Source of the DNA: Siphonodentalium dalli
Taxonomy: Eukaryota > Mollusca > Scaphopoda > Gadilida > Siphonodentaliidae
Assembly (NCBI GenBank): GCA_032622095.1
Contig: CP136063.1
Span: 271,927,426-271,991,425 of the forward strand
Direction: 5' to 3'
DNA length: 64,000 nucleotides
In this document: positions 25,001 through 38,844 of the stretch, one piece after another
How positions within the stretch are numbered: position 1 is the first letter of the stretch
Layout: every line of letters starts with the position of its first letter
Position numbers and translations under genes: made by a program
Notes under the pieces: model-generated
Databases searched by the model: none
What the model was told of the DNA's origin: nothing
What the model saw: the letters and a program-made list of their open reading frames with translations, nothing else

Positions 25001-25149
25001 CGCTCATTGCTAGTCTATTCCTGGTATGTTACAAATAAAAAGCGTTCATTGTTAGTCTTATTCCTGGTATGTTACAAATAAATAACGCTCATTGTTAGTC
25101 TATTCCTGGTATGTTACAAATAAAGAGCGTTCATTGTTAGTCTTATTCC
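19053..25149. repeat. HOR unit 4, long mosaic (6,097 bp)
   Basis: It opens with an anchor block identical in reading to that at 7483, and the stretch to about 23492 matches unit 1 at an offset of 11,570 bp. Where unit 1 breaks at 11922, this unit continues as in 2992-4630 (offset 20,501), so it preserves the unbroken arrangement. It carries two CACCTCC marker monomers (near 21766 and 24250), in line with its double length. Confidence 0.82.
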
Positions 25150-28100
25150 TTGTATGTTACAAATAAAGAACGCTCATTGTTAGTCTATTCCTGGTATGCT
25201 ACAAATAAAGAACGCTCATTGTTAGTCTATTCCTGGTGTGTTACAAATAAAGAGCGTTCATTGTTAGTCTATACCTGGTATGATACAAATAAAGAGCGTT
25301 CATTTTTAGTCTACTCATTGTATATTACCAATAAAGAGCGTTCCTTGTTAGATAATTCATGGTATGTTACAAATAAAGAACGCTCATTGTTCGCCTATTC
25401 CTGGTATGTTACAAATAAAGAGCGTTCATCGTTAGTCTATTCCTGGTATGTTACAAATAAAGAACGCTCATTGTTAGTCTATTCCTGGTATGTTACAAAT
25501 AAAGAACGCTCATTGTTCGTCTATTCCTGGTATGTTACAAATAAAGAGCGTTCATCGTTAGTCTATTCCTGGTATGTTACAAATAAAGAACGCTCATTGT
25601 TAGTCTATTCCTGGTATGTTACAAACAAAGAGCGTTCATCGTTAGTCTATTCCTGGTATGTTACAAATAAAGAACGCTCATTGTTTGTCTATTCCTGGTA
25701 TGTTACAAATAAAGAACACTCATTGTTAGTCTATTCATGGTATGTTACAAATAAAGAGCGTTCATTGCTAGTCTATTACAGGTATGTTACAAATAAAGAA
25801 CGTTTATTGCTAATCTTATTCCTGGTATGTTACAAATAAAGAACGCTCATTTTTAGTTTTATTCCTGGTATGTTACAAATAAAGAGCGTTCATTGTTAGT
25901 CTATTCCTGGTATGTTACAAATAAAGAGCGTTTATTGTTTGTCTATTCCTGGTATGTAACCAACAAAGAACGTCCATTGTTAGTCTTATTCCTGGTATGT
26001 TACACATAAAGAGCGTTCATTGTTAGTATATTCATTGTTTGTTACCAATAAAGACCGTTCATTGTTAGTCTTAGTCATGGTATGTTACAAATAAAGAGCG
26101 TCCCATGTTAGTATATTCATGGTATGTTACACATAAAGATCGTTCATTGTTAGTCTTATTCCTGGCATGTTACAAATAAAGAGCGTTCATTGTTAGTCTT
26201 ACACATTGTATGTTACAAATAAAGAGCGTTCATTGTTAGTATATTCCTGGTTTGTTACAAATAAATAACGCTCATTGTTATATAGTCTATTCTTGGTATG
26301 TTACAAATAAAGAGCGTTCATTGTTAGTCTTACTCCTGGTATGTTACAAATAAAGAGCGTTCATTGTTAGTCTATTCCTGGTATGTTACAAATAAAGAAC
26401 GCTCATTGTTTGTCTATTCCTGGTATGTTACAAATAAAGAACCCTCACCGTTAGTCTATTCCTGGTATGTTATAAATAAAGAGCGTTTATTGTTAGTCTA
26501 TTCCTCGTTTGTTATAAATAAAGAGCGTACATTGTTAGTCTATTCCTGATATATTACACTTAAAAAACGCTCATTGTTAGTCTTACTCCTGGTATGTTAC
26601 AAATAAAGAGCGTTCATTGTTAGTCTTACTCCTGGTATGTTTCAAATAAAGAATGTTCATTGTTAGTCTATTCCTGGTATGTTACACACAAAGAGCGTTC
26701 ATTGTCAGTCTACTCATTGTATATTACCAATAAAGACCGTCCCTTGTTAGTATATTCATGGTATGTTACAAATAAAGATCGTTCATTGTTAGTCTTATTC
26801 CTGGTATGTTACAAATAAAGAGCGTTCATTGTTAGTCTTACACATTGTATGTTACAAATAAAGAGCGTTCACTGTTAGTCACCTCCTGACAAATAACCAA
26901 TACTGAGCGTTCATTGTTAGTCTATTCCTGGTATGTTACCAATAAAGATCATTCATTGTTAGTCTTATTCCTGTGATGTTACAAATAAACAGCGTTAATT
27001 GTTAGTCTATTCTTGGTATGTTACAAATAAAGAGCGTTCATTGTTAGTCTTACTCCTGGTATGTTACAAATAAAGAACACTCATTGTTAGTCTATTCCTG
27101 GTATGTTATAAATAAAGAGCGTTCCTTGTTAGTATATTCATGGTATGTTACAAATAAAGATCGTGCATTGTTAGTCTTATTCCTGGTATGTTACACATAA
27201 AGAGCGTTCATTGTTAGTCTACTCATTGTATATTACCAATAAAGAGCGTTCCTTGTTAGAAAATTCATGGTATGTTACAAATAAAGATCGTTCATTGTTA
27301 GTCTTATTCCTGGTATGTTACAAATAAAGAACGCTCATTGTTATTCTATTCCTGGTATGTTATAAATAAAGAGCGTTCCTTGTTAGTATATTCATGGTAT
27401 GTTACAATTAAAGATCGTGCATTGTTAGTCTTATTCCTGGTATGTTACACATAAAGAGCGTTCATTGTTAGTCTACTCATTGTATATTACCAATAAAGAG
27501 CGTTCCTTGTTAGAAAATTCATGGTATGTTACAAATAAAGATCGTTCATTGTTAGTCTTATTCCTGGTATGTTACAAATAAAGAACGCTCATTGTTAGTC
27601 TATTCCTGGTATGTTACAAATAAAGAGCGTTAATTGTTAGTCTATTCCTGGTATGTAACCAACAAGGAACGTCCATTGTTAGTCTTATTCATGGTATGTT
27701 ACAAATAAAGAGCGTTCATTGCTAGTCTTACTCCTGGTATGTGACAAATAAAGAACGCTCATTATTAGTCTTACTCTTGGTAGGTTACATATAAAGAGCG
27801 TTGATTGATAGTCTATTATTGGTATGTTACATATAAAGAACGCTCATTGTTAGTCTATTCTTGGTATGTTACAAATAAAGAGCGTTCATTGTTAGTCTTA
27901 CTCCTGGTATGTTACAAATAAAGAACGCTCATTGTTAGTCTATTCCTGGTATGTTATAAATAAAGAGCGTTCCTTGTTAGTATATTCATGGTATGTTACA
28001 AATAAAGATCGTGCATTGTTAGTCTTATTCCTGGTATGTTACACATAAAGAGCGTTCATTGTTAGTCTACTCATTGTATATTACCAATAAAGAGCGTTCC

Positions 28101-28626
28101 TTGTTAGAAAATTCATGGTATGTTACAAATAAAGATCGTTCATTGTTAGTCTTATTCCTGGTATGTTACAAATAAAGAACGCTCATTGTTAGTCTATTCC
28201 TGGTATGTTACAAATAAAGAGCGTTAATTGTTAGTCTATTCCTGGTATGTAACCAACAAGGAACGTCCATTGTTAGTCTTACTCCTGGTATGTTACAAAT
28301 AAAGAACGCTCATTATTAGTCTTACTCTTGGTATGTTACATATAAAGAGCGTTGATTGATAGTCTATTATTGGTATGTTACATATAAAGAACGCTCATTG
28401 TTAGTCTTACTCCTGGTATGTTACACATAAAGAGTGTTCATTGTTAGTCTTACTCCTGGTATGTTACAAATAAAGAACGCTCATTGCTAGTCTATTCCTG
28501 GTATGTTACAAATAAAAAGCGTTCATTGTTAGTCTTATTCCTGGTATGTTACAAATAAATAACGCTCATTGTTAGTCTATTCCTGGTATGTTACAAATAA
28601 AGAGCGTTCATTGTTAGTCTTATTCA
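25150..28626. repeat. HOR unit 5, type Y (3,477 bp)
   Basis: It has the full anchor block at 25150-25839, the TATA monomer near 26279, then an open run at 26364-26549 with the rare change GAACCCTCACCG (C at 26443). The tail contains CACTTAAAAAACGC, the CACCTCC marker near 26879 and a switch to TATTCTTGG near 27850 that separates type Y from type X. The rare C at 26443 is found again only at 42302, exactly 15,859 bp downstream. Confidence 0.87.
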
Positions 28627-31600
28627 TTGTATGTTACAAATAAAGAACGCTCATTGTTAGTCTATTCCTGGTATGCTACAAATAAAGAACGCTCATTGTT
28701 AGTCTATTCCTGGTGTGTTACAAATAAAGAGCGTTCATTGTTAGTCTATACCTGGTATGATACAAATAAAGAGCGTTCATTTTTAGTCTACTCATTGTAT
28801 ATTACCAATAAAGAGCGTTCCTTGTTAGATAATTCATGGTATGTTACAAATAAAGAACGCTCATTGTTCGCCTATTCCTGGTATGTTACAAATAAAGAGC
28901 GTTCATCGTTAGTCTATTCCTGGTATGTTACAAATAAAGAACGCTCATTGTTAGTCTATTCCTGGTATGTTACAAATAAAGAACGCTCATTGTTCGTCTA
29001 TTCCTGGTATGTTACAAATAAAGAGCGTTCATCGTTAGTCTATTCCTGGTATGTTACAAATAAAGAACGCTCATTGTTAGTCTATTCATGGTATGTTACA
29101 AATAAAGAGCGTTCATTGCTAGTCTATTACAGGTATGTTACAAATAAAGAACGTTTATTGCTAATATTATTCCTGGTATGTTACAAATAAAGAACGCTCA
29201 TTTTTAGTTTTATTCCTGGTATGTTACAAATAAAGAGCGTTCATTGTTAGTCTATTCCTGGTATGTTACAAATAAAGAGCGTTTATTGTTTGTCTATTCC
29301 TGGTATGTAACCAACAAAGAACGTCCATTGTTAGTCTTATTCCTGGTATGTTACACATAAAGAGCGTTCATTGTTAGTATATTCATTGTTTGTTACCAAT
29401 AAAGACCGTTCATTGTTAGTCTTAGTCATGGTATGTTACAAATAAAGAGCGTCCCTTGTTAGTATATTCATGGTATGTTACACATAAAGATCGTTCATTG
29501 TTAGTCTTATTCCTGGCATGTTACAAATAAAGAGCGTTCATTGTTAGTCTTACACATTGTATGTTACAAATAAAGAGCGTTCATTGTTAGTATATTCCTG
29601 GTTTGTTACAAATAAATAACGCTCATTGTTATATAGTCTATTCTTGGTATGTTACAAATAAAGAGCGTTCATTGTTAATCTTTCTCCTGGTATGTTACAA
29701 ATAAAGAGCGTTCATTGTTAGTCTATTCCTGGTATGTTACAAATAAAGAACGCTCATTGTTTGTCTATTCCTGGTATGTTACAAATAAAGAACGCTCACC
29801 GTTAGTCTATTCCTGGTATGTTATAAATAAAGAGCGTTTATTGTTAGTCTATTCCTCGTTTGTTATAAATAAAGAGCGTACATTGTTAGTCTATTCCTGA
29901 TATATTACACTTAAAAAACGCTCATTGTTAGTCTTACTCCTGGTATGTTACAAATAAAGAGCGTTCATTGTTAGTCTTACTCCTGGTATGTTTCAAATAA
30001 AGAATGTTCATTGTTAGTCTATTCCTGGTATGTTACACACAAAGAGCGTTCATTGTCAGTCTACTCATTGTATATTACCAATAAAGACCGTCCCTTGTTA
30101 GTATATTCATGGTATGTTACAAATAAAGATCGTTCATTGTTAGTCTTATTCCTGGTATGTTACAAATAAAGAGCGTTCATTGTTAGTCTTACACATTGTA
30201 TGTTACAAATAAAGAGCGTTCACTGTTAGTCACCTCCTGACAAATAACCAATACTGAGCGTTCATTGTTAGTCTATTCCTGGTATGTTACCAATAAAGAT
30301 CATTCATTGTTAGTCTTATTCCTGTGATGTTACAAATAAACAGCGTTAATTGTTAGTCTATTCTTGGTATGTTACAAATAAAGAGCGTTCATTGTTAGTC
30401 TTACTCCTGGTATGTTACAAATAAAGAACACTCATTGTTAGTCTATTCCTGGTATGTTATAAATAAAGAGCGTTCCTTGTTAGTATATTCATGGTATGTT
30501 ACAAATAAAGATCGTGCATTGTTAGTCTTATTCCTGGTATGTTACACATAAAGAGCGTTCATTGTTAGTCTACTCATTGTATATTACCAATAAAGAGCGT
30601 TCCTTGTTAGAAAATTCATGGTATGTTACAAATAAAGATCGTTCATTGTTAGTCTTATTGCTGGTATGTTACAAATAAAGAACGCTCATTGTTAGTCTAT
30701 TCCTGGTATGTTATAAATAAAGAGCGTTCCTTGTTAGTATATTCATGGTATGTTACAATTAAAGATCGTGCATTGTTAGTCTTATTCCTGGTATGTTACA
30801 CATAAAGAGCGTTCATTGTTAGTCTACTCATTGTATATTACCAATAAAGAGCGTTCCTTGTTAGAAAATTCATGGTATGTTACAAATAAAGATCGTTCAT
30901 TGTTAGTCTTATTCCTGGTATGTTACAAATAAAGAACGCTCATTGTTAGTCTATTCCTGGTATGTTACAAATAAAGAGCGTTAATTGTTAGTCTATTCCT
31001 GGTATGTAATCAACAAGGAACGTCCATTGTTAGTCTTATTCATGGTATGTTACAAATAAAGAGCGTTCATTGCTAGTCTTACTCCTGGTATGTGACAAAT
31101 AAAGAACGCTCATTATTAGTCTTACTCTTGGTAGGTTACATATAAAGAGCGTTGATTGATAGTCTATTATTGGTATGTTACATATAAAGAACGCTCATTG
31201 TTAGTCTTACTCCTGGTATGTTACAAATAAAGAGTGTTCATTGTTAGTCTTACTCCTGGTATGTTACAAATAAAGAACGCTCATTGCTAGTCTATTCCTG
31301 GTATGTTATAAATAAAGAGCGTTCCTTGTTAGTATATTCATGGTATGTTACAAATAAAGATCGTGCATTGTTAGTCTTATTCCTGGTATGTTACACATAA
31401 AGAGCGTTCATTGTTAGTCTACTCATTGTATATTACCAATAAAGAGCGTTCCTTGTTAGAAAATTCATGGTATGTTACAAATAAAGATCGTTCATTGTTA
31501 GTCTTATTCCTGGTATGTTACAAATAAAGAACGCTCATTGTTAGTCTATTCCTGGTATGTTACAAATAAAGAGCGTTAATTGTTAGTCTATTCCTGGTAT

Positions 31601-31978
31601 GTAACCAACAAGGAACGTCCATTGTTAGTCTTACTCCTGGTATGTTACAAATAAAGAACGCTCATTATTAGTCTTACTCTTGGTATGTTACATATAAAGA
31701 GCGTTGATTGATAGTCTATTATTGGTATGTTACATATAAAGAACGCTCATTGTTAGTCTTACTCCTGGTATGTTACAAATAAAGAGTGTTCATTGTTAGT
31801 CTTACTCCTGGTATGTTACAAATAAAGAACGCTCATTGCTAGTCTATTCCTGGTATGTTACAAATAAAAAGCGTTCATTGTTAGTCTTATTCCTGGTATG
31901 TTACAAATAAATAACGCTCATTGTTAGTCTATTCCTGGTATGTTACAAATAAAGAGCGTTCATTGTTAGTCTTATTCC
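28627..31978. repeat. HOR unit 6, type X with three-monomer deletion (3,352 bp)
   Basis: The anchor block is 126 bp short: three monomers are missing at about 29085, where an ERSL monomer joins the TCATGG monomer. Restoring 126 bp gives 3,478, the length of unit 11. Shared variants tie the two together: A at 29166 and at 45151 in CTAATATTATT. The private changes TTTCTCC near 29680 and TTATTGCTGG near 30657 are not in unit 11. Confidence 0.87.
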
Positions 31979-34900
31979 TTGTATGTTACAAATAAAGAAC
32001 GCTCATTGTTAGTCTATTCCTGGTATGCTACAAATAAAGAACGCTCATTGTTAGTCTATTCCTGGTGTGTTACAAATAAAGAGCGTTCATTGTTAGTCTA
32101 TACCTGGTATGATACAAATAAAGAGCGTTCATTTTTAGTCTACTCATTGTATATTACCAATAAAGAGCGTTCCTTGTTAGATAATTCATGGTATGTTACA
32201 AATAAAGAACGCTCATTGTTCGCCTATTCCTGGTATGTTACAAATAAAGAGCGTTCATCGTTAGTCTATTCCTGGTATGTTACAAATAAAGAACGCTCAT
32301 TGTTAGTCTATTCCTGGTATGTTACAAATAAAGAACGCTCATTGTTCGTCTATTCCTGGTATGTTACAAATAAAGAGCGTTCATCGTTAGTCTATTCCTG
32401 GTATGTTACAAATAAAGAACGCTCATTGTTAGTCTATTCCTGGTATGTTACAAACAAAGAGCGTTCATCGTTAGTCTATTCCTGGTATGTTACAAATAAA
32501 GAACGCTCATTGTTTGTCTATTCCTGGTATGTTACAAATAAAGAACACTCATTGTTAGTCTATTCATGGTATGTTACAAATAAAGAGCGTTCATTGCTAG
32601 TCTATTACAGGTATGTTACAAATAAAGAACGTTTATTGCTAATCTTATTCCTGGTATGTTACAAATAAAGAACGCTCATTTTTAGTTTTATTCCTGGTAT
32701 GTTACAAATAAAGAGCGTTCATTGTTAGTCTATTCCTGGTATGTTACAAATAAAGAGCGTTTATTGTTTGTCTATTCCTGGTATGTAACCAACAAAGAAC
32801 GTCCATTGTTAGTCTTATTCCTGGTATGTTACACATAAAGAGCGTTCATTGTTAGTATATTCATTGTTTGTTACCAATAAAGACCGTTCATTGTTAGTCT
32901 TAGTCATGGTATGTTACAAATAAAGAGCGTCCCTTGTTAGTATATTCATGGTATGTTACACATAAAGATCGTTCATTGTTAGTCTTATTCCTGGCATGTT
33001 ACAAATAAAGAGCGTTCATTGTTAGTCTTACACATTGTATGTTACAAATAAAGAGCGTTCATTGTTAGTATATTCCTGGTTTGTTACAAATAAATAACGC
33101 TCATTGTTATATAGTCTATTCTTGGTATGTTACAAATAAAAAGCGTTCATTGTTAGTCTTACTCCTGGTATGTTACAAATAAAGAACGCTCATTGTTAGT
33201 CTATTCCTGGTATGTTATAAATAAAGAGCGTTCCTTGTTAGTATATTCATGGTATGTTACAATTAAAGATCGTGCATTGTTAGTCTTATTCCTGGTATGT
33301 TACACATAAAGAGCGTTCATTGTTAGTCTACTCATTGTATATTACCAATAAAGAGCGTTCCTTGTTAGAAAATTCATGGTATGTTACAAATAAAGATCGT
33401 TCATTGTTAGTCTTATTCCTGGTATGTTACAAATAAAGAACGCTCATTGTTAGTCTATTCCTGGTATGTTACACATAAAGAGCGTTAATTGTTAGTATAT
33501 TCCTGGTATGTAACCAACAAGGAACGTCCATTGTTAGTCTTATTCATGGTATGTTACAAATAAAGAGCGTTCATTGCTAGTCTTACTCCTGGTATGTGAC
33601 AAATAAAGAACGCTCATTATTAGTCTTACTCTTGGTAGGTTACATATAAAGAGCGTTGATTGATAGTCTATTATTGGTATGTTACATATAAAGAACGCTC
33701 ATTGTTAGTCTTACTCCTGGTATGTTACAAATAAAGAGTGTTCATTGTTAGTCTTACTCCTGGTATGTTACAAATAAAGAGAGTTCATTGTTAGTCTATT
33801 CCTGGTATGTTACAAATAAAGAACCCTCTTTGTTAGTCTATTCCTGGATTGTAACCAACAAAGAACGTCCATTGTTAGTCTTATTCATGGTATGTTACAA
33901 ATAAAGAACGCTCATTGTTAGTCTATTCCTGGTATGTTACAAATAAAGAGCGTTCATCGTTAGTCTATTCCTGGTATGTTACAAATAAAGAACGCTCATT
34001 GTTAGTCTATTCCTGGTATGTTACAAATAAAGAGCGTTCATCGTTAGTCTATTCCTGGTATGTTACAAATAAAGAACTCTCATTGTTTGTCTATTCCTGG
34101 TATGTTACAAATAAAGAACGCTCATCGTTAGTCTATTCCTGGTATGTTATAAATAAAGAGCGTTTATTGTTAGTCTATTCCTCGTTTGTTATAAATAAAG
34201 AGCGTTCATTGTTAGTCTATTCCTGATATATTACACATAAAGAACGCTCATTGTTAGTCTTACTCCTGGTATGTTACAAATAAAGAATGTTCATTGTTAG
34301 TCTATTCCAGGTGTGTTACACATAAAGAGCGTTCATTGTCAGTCTACTCATTGTATATTACCAATAAGAGCGTCCCTTGTTAGTATATTCATGGTATGTT
34401 ACAAATAAAGATCGTTCATTGTTAGTCTTATTCCTGGTATGTTTCAAATAAAGAGCGTTCATTGTTAGTCTTACACATTGTATGTTACAAATAAAGAGCG
34501 TTCACTGTTAGTCACTTCCTGACAAATAACCAATACTGAGCGTTCATTGTTAGTCTATTCCTGGTATGTTACCAATAAAGATCATTCATTGTTAGTCTTA
34601 TTCCTGTGATGTTACAAATAAAGAGCGTTAATTGTTAGTCTATTCTTGGTATGTTACAAATAAAGAGCGTTCATTGTTAGTCTTACTCCTGGTATGTTAC
34701 AAATAAAGAACGCTCATTGTTAGTCTATTCCTGGTATGTTATAAATAAAGAGCGTTCCTTGTTAGTATATTCATGGTATGTTACAAATAAAGATCGTGCA
34801 TTGTTAGTCTTATTCCTGGTATGTTACACATAAAGAGCGTTCATTGTTAGTCTACTCATTGTATATTACCAATAAAGAGCGTTCCTTGTTAGAAAATTCA

Positions 34901-35411
34901 TGGTATGTTACAAATAAAGATCGTTCATTGTTAGTCTTATTCCTGGTATGTTACAAATAAAGAACGCTCATTGTTAGTCTATTCCTGGTATGTTACAAAT
35001 AAAGAGCGTTAATTGTTAGTCTATTCCTGGTATGTAACCAACAAGGAACGTCCATTGTTAGTCTTACTCCTGGTATGTTACAAATAAAGAACGCTCATTA
35101 TTAGTCTTACTCTTGGTATGTTACATATAAAGAGCGTTGATTGATAGTCTATTATTGGTATGTTACATATAAAGAACGCTCATTGTTAGTCTTACTCCTG
35201 GTATGTTACAAATAAAGAGTGTTCATTGTTAGTCTTACTCCTGGTATGTTACAAATAAAGAACGCTCATTGCTAGTCTATTCCTGGTATGTTACAAATAA
35301 AAAGCGTTCATTGTTAGTCTTATTCCTGGTATGTTACAAATAAATAACGCTCATTGTTAGTCTATTCCTGGTATGTTACAAATAAAGAGCGTTCATTGTT
35401 AGTCTTATTCC
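31979..35411. repeat. HOR unit 7, type Z (3,433 bp)
   Basis: This is a reference complete unit of about 81 monomers. Order: anchor block 31979-32668 (16 monomers, all 42 bp), a 43-bp-rich tract ending in the TATA monomer near 33107, a tract ending in GTTGATTGATAG near 33660, a second frame-open run 33915-34226 with GAACTCTC, the 41-bp monomer near 34362, the CACTTCC marker near 34513, a second GTTGATTGATAG tract near 35136, and the AAAAAGCG and AAATAACGC monomers just before the next anchor. Confidence 0.88.
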
Positions 35412-38400
35412 TTGTATGTTACAAATAAAGAACGCTCATTGTTAGTCTATTCCTGGTATGCTACAAATAAAGAACGCTCATTGTTAGTCTATTCCTGGTA
35501 TGTTACAAATAAAGAGCGTTCATTGTTAGTCTATACCTGGTATGATACAAATAAAGAGCGTTCATTTTTAGTCTACTCATTGTATATTACCAATAAAGAG
35601 CGTTCCTTGTTAGATAATTCATGGTATGTTACAAATAAAGAACGCTCATTGTTCGCCTATTCCTGGTATGTTACAAATAAAGAGCGTTCATCGTTAGTCT
35701 ATTCCTGGTATGTTACAAATAAAGAACGCTCATTGTTAGTCTATTCCTGGTATGTTACAAATAAAGAACGCTCATTGTTCGTCTATTCCTGGTATGTTAC
35801 AAATAAAGAGCGTTCATCGTTAGTCTATTCCTGGTATGTTACAAATAAAGAACGCTCATTGTTAGTCTATTCCTGGTATGTTACAAACAAAGAGCGTTCA
35901 TCGTTAGTCTATTCCTGGTATGTTACAAATAAAGAACGCTCATTGTTTGTCTATTCCTGGTATGTTACAAATAAAGAACACTCATTGTTAGTCTATTCAT
36001 GGTATGTTACAAATAAAGAGCGTTCATTGCTAGTCTATTACAGGTATGTTACAAATAAAGAACGTTTATTGCTAATCTTATTCCTGGTATGTTACAAATA
36101 AAGAACGCTCATTTTTAGTTTTATTCCTGGTATGTTACAAATAAAGAGCGTTCATTGTTAGTCTATTCCTGGTATGTTACAAATAAAGAGCGTTTATTGT
36201 TTGTCTATTCCTGGTATGTAACCAACAAAGAACGTCCATTGTTAGTCTTATTCCTGGTATGTTACACATAAAGAGCGTTCATTGTTAGTATATTCATTGT
36301 TTGTTACCAATAAAGACCGTTCATTGTTAGTCTTAGTCATGGTATGTTACAAATAAAGAGCGTCCCTTGTTAGTATATTCATGGTATGTTACACATAAAG
36401 ATCGTTCATTGTTAGTCTTATTCCTGGCATGTTACAAATAAAGAGCGTTCATTGTTAGTCTTACACATTGTATGTTACAAATAAAGAGCGTTCATTGTTA
36501 GTATATTCCTGGTTTGTTACAAATAAATAACGCTCATTGTTATATAGTCTATTCTTGGTATGTTACAAATAAAGAGCGTTCATTGTTAGTCTTACTCCTG
36601 GTATGTTACAAATAAAGAACGCTCATTGTTAGTCTATTCCTGGTATGTTATAAATAAAGAGCGTTCCTTGTTAGTATATTCATGGTATGTTACAATTAAA
36701 GATCGTGCATTGTTAGTCTTATTCCTGGTATGTTACACATAAAGAGCGTTCATTGTTAGTCTACTCATTGTATATTACCAATAAAGAGCGTTCCTTGTTA
36801 GAAAATTCATGGTATGTTACAAATAAAGATCGTTCATTGTTAGTCTTATTCCTGGTATGTTACAAATAAAGAACGCTCATTGTTAGTCTATTCCTGGTAT
36901 GTTACACATAAAGAGCGTTAATTGTTAGTATATTCCTGGTATGTAACCAACAAGGAACGTCCATTGTTAGTCTTATTCATGGTATGTTACAAATAAAGAG
37001 CGTTCATTGCTAGTCTTACTCCTGGTATGTGACAAATAAAGAACGCTCATTATTAGTCTTACTCTTGGTAGGTTACATATAAAGAGCGTTGATTGATAGT
37101 CTATTATTGGTATGTTACATATAAAGAACGCTCATTGTTAGTCTTACTCCTGGTATGTTACAAATAAAGAGTGTTCATTGTTAGTCTTACTCCTGGTATG
37201 TTACAAATAAAGAGAGTTCATTGTTAGTCTATTCCTGGTATGTTACAAATAAAGAACCCTCTTTGTTAGTCTATTCCTGGATTGTAACCAACAAAGAACG
37301 TCCATTGTTAGTCTTATTCATGGTATGTTACAAATAAAGAACGCTCATTGTTAGTCTATTCCTGGTATGTTACAAATAAAGAGCGTTCATCGTTAGTCTA
37401 TTCCTGGTATGTTACAAATAAAGAACGCTCATTGTTAGTCTATTCCTGGTATGTTACAAATAAAGAGCGTTCATCGTTAGTCTATTCCTGGTATGTTACA
37501 AATAAAGAACTCTCATTGTTTGTCTATTCCTGGTATGTTACAAATAAAGAACGCTCATCGTTAGTCTATTCCTGGTATGTTATAAATAAAGAGCGTTTAT
37601 TGTTAGTCTATTCCTCGTTTGTTATAAATAAAGAGCGTTCATTGTTAGTCTATTCCTGATATATTACACATAAAGAACGCTCATTGTTAGTCTTACTCCT
37701 GGTATGTTACAAATAAAGAATGTTCATTGTTAGTCTATTCCAGGTGTGTTACACATAAAGAGCGTTCATTGTCAGTCTACTCATTGTATATTACCAATAA
37801 GAGCGTCCCTTGTTAGTATATTCATGGTATGTTACAAATAAAGATCGTTCATTGTTAGTCTTATTCCTGGTATGTTTCAAATAAAGAGCGTTCATTGTTA
37901 GTCTTACACATTGTATGTTACAAATAAAGAGCGTTCACTGTTAGTCACTTCCTGACAAATAACCAATACTGAGCGTTCATTGTTAGTCTATTCCTGGTAT
38001 GTTACCAATAAAGATCATTCATTGTTAGTCTTATTCCTGTGATGTTACAAATAAAGAGCGTTAATTGTTAGTCTATTCTTGGTATGTTACAAATAAAGAG
38101 CGTTCATTGTTAGTCTTACTCCTGGTATGTTACAAATAAAGAACGCTCATTGTTAGTCTATTCCTGGTATGTTATAAATAAAGAGCGTTCCTTGTTAGTA
38201 TATTCATGGTATGTTACAAATAAAGATCGTGCATTGTTAGTCTTATTCCTGGTATGTTACACATAAAGAGCGTTCATTGTTAGTCTACTCATTGTATATT
38301 ACCAATAAAGAGCGTTCCTTGTTAGAAAATTCATGGTATGTTACAAATAAAGATCGTTCATTGTTAGTCTTATTCCTGGTATGTTACAAATAAAGAACGC

Positions 38401-38844
38401 TCATTGTTAGTCTATTCCTGGTATGTTACAAATAAAGAGCGTTAATTGTTAGTCTATTCCTGGTATGTAACCAACAAGGAACGTCCATTGTTAGTCTTAC
38501 TCCTGGTATGTTACAAATAAAGAACGCTCATTATTAGTCTTACTCTTGGTATGTTACATATAAAGAGCGTTGATTGATAGTCTATTATTGGTATGTTACA
38601 TATAAAGAACGCTCATTGTTAGTCTTACTCCTGGTATGTTACAAATAAAGAGTGTTCATTGTTAGTCTTACTCCTGGTATGTTACAAATAAAGAACGCTC
38701 ATTGCTAGTCTATTCCTGGTATGTTACAAATAAAAAGCGTTCATTGTTAGTCTTATTCCTGGTATGTTACAAATAAATAACGCTCATTGTTAGTCTATTC
38801 CTGGTATGTTACAAATAAAGAGCGTTCATTGTTAGTCTTATTCC
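35412..38844. repeat. HOR unit 8, type Z (3,433 bp)
   Basis: It has the same order and exact length as unit 7. The visible difference in the anchor block is CCTGGTATG where unit 7 and most others have CCTGGTGTG in the third monomer (near 35498). The second open run lies at 37348-37659 and the CACTTCC marker near 37946. Near-identity of adjacent 3.4-kb copies indicates recent tandem amplification. Confidence 0.88.

Larger units (their letters stand above)
1..25131. repeat. Triplicated segment (offsets 8,931 and 11,570 bp)
   Basis: A segment of at least 3-4.6 kb occurs from 1, from 8932 and from 20502. Copies 1 and 2 agree to 2991/11922; copies 1 and 3 continue to about 4630/25131. Between copies 2 and 3 the agreement also extends left, from about 7216 and 18786. 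Frame-open runs at 20, 8951 and 20521, and at 612, 9543 and 21113, give the same two offsets. Confidence 0.83.
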
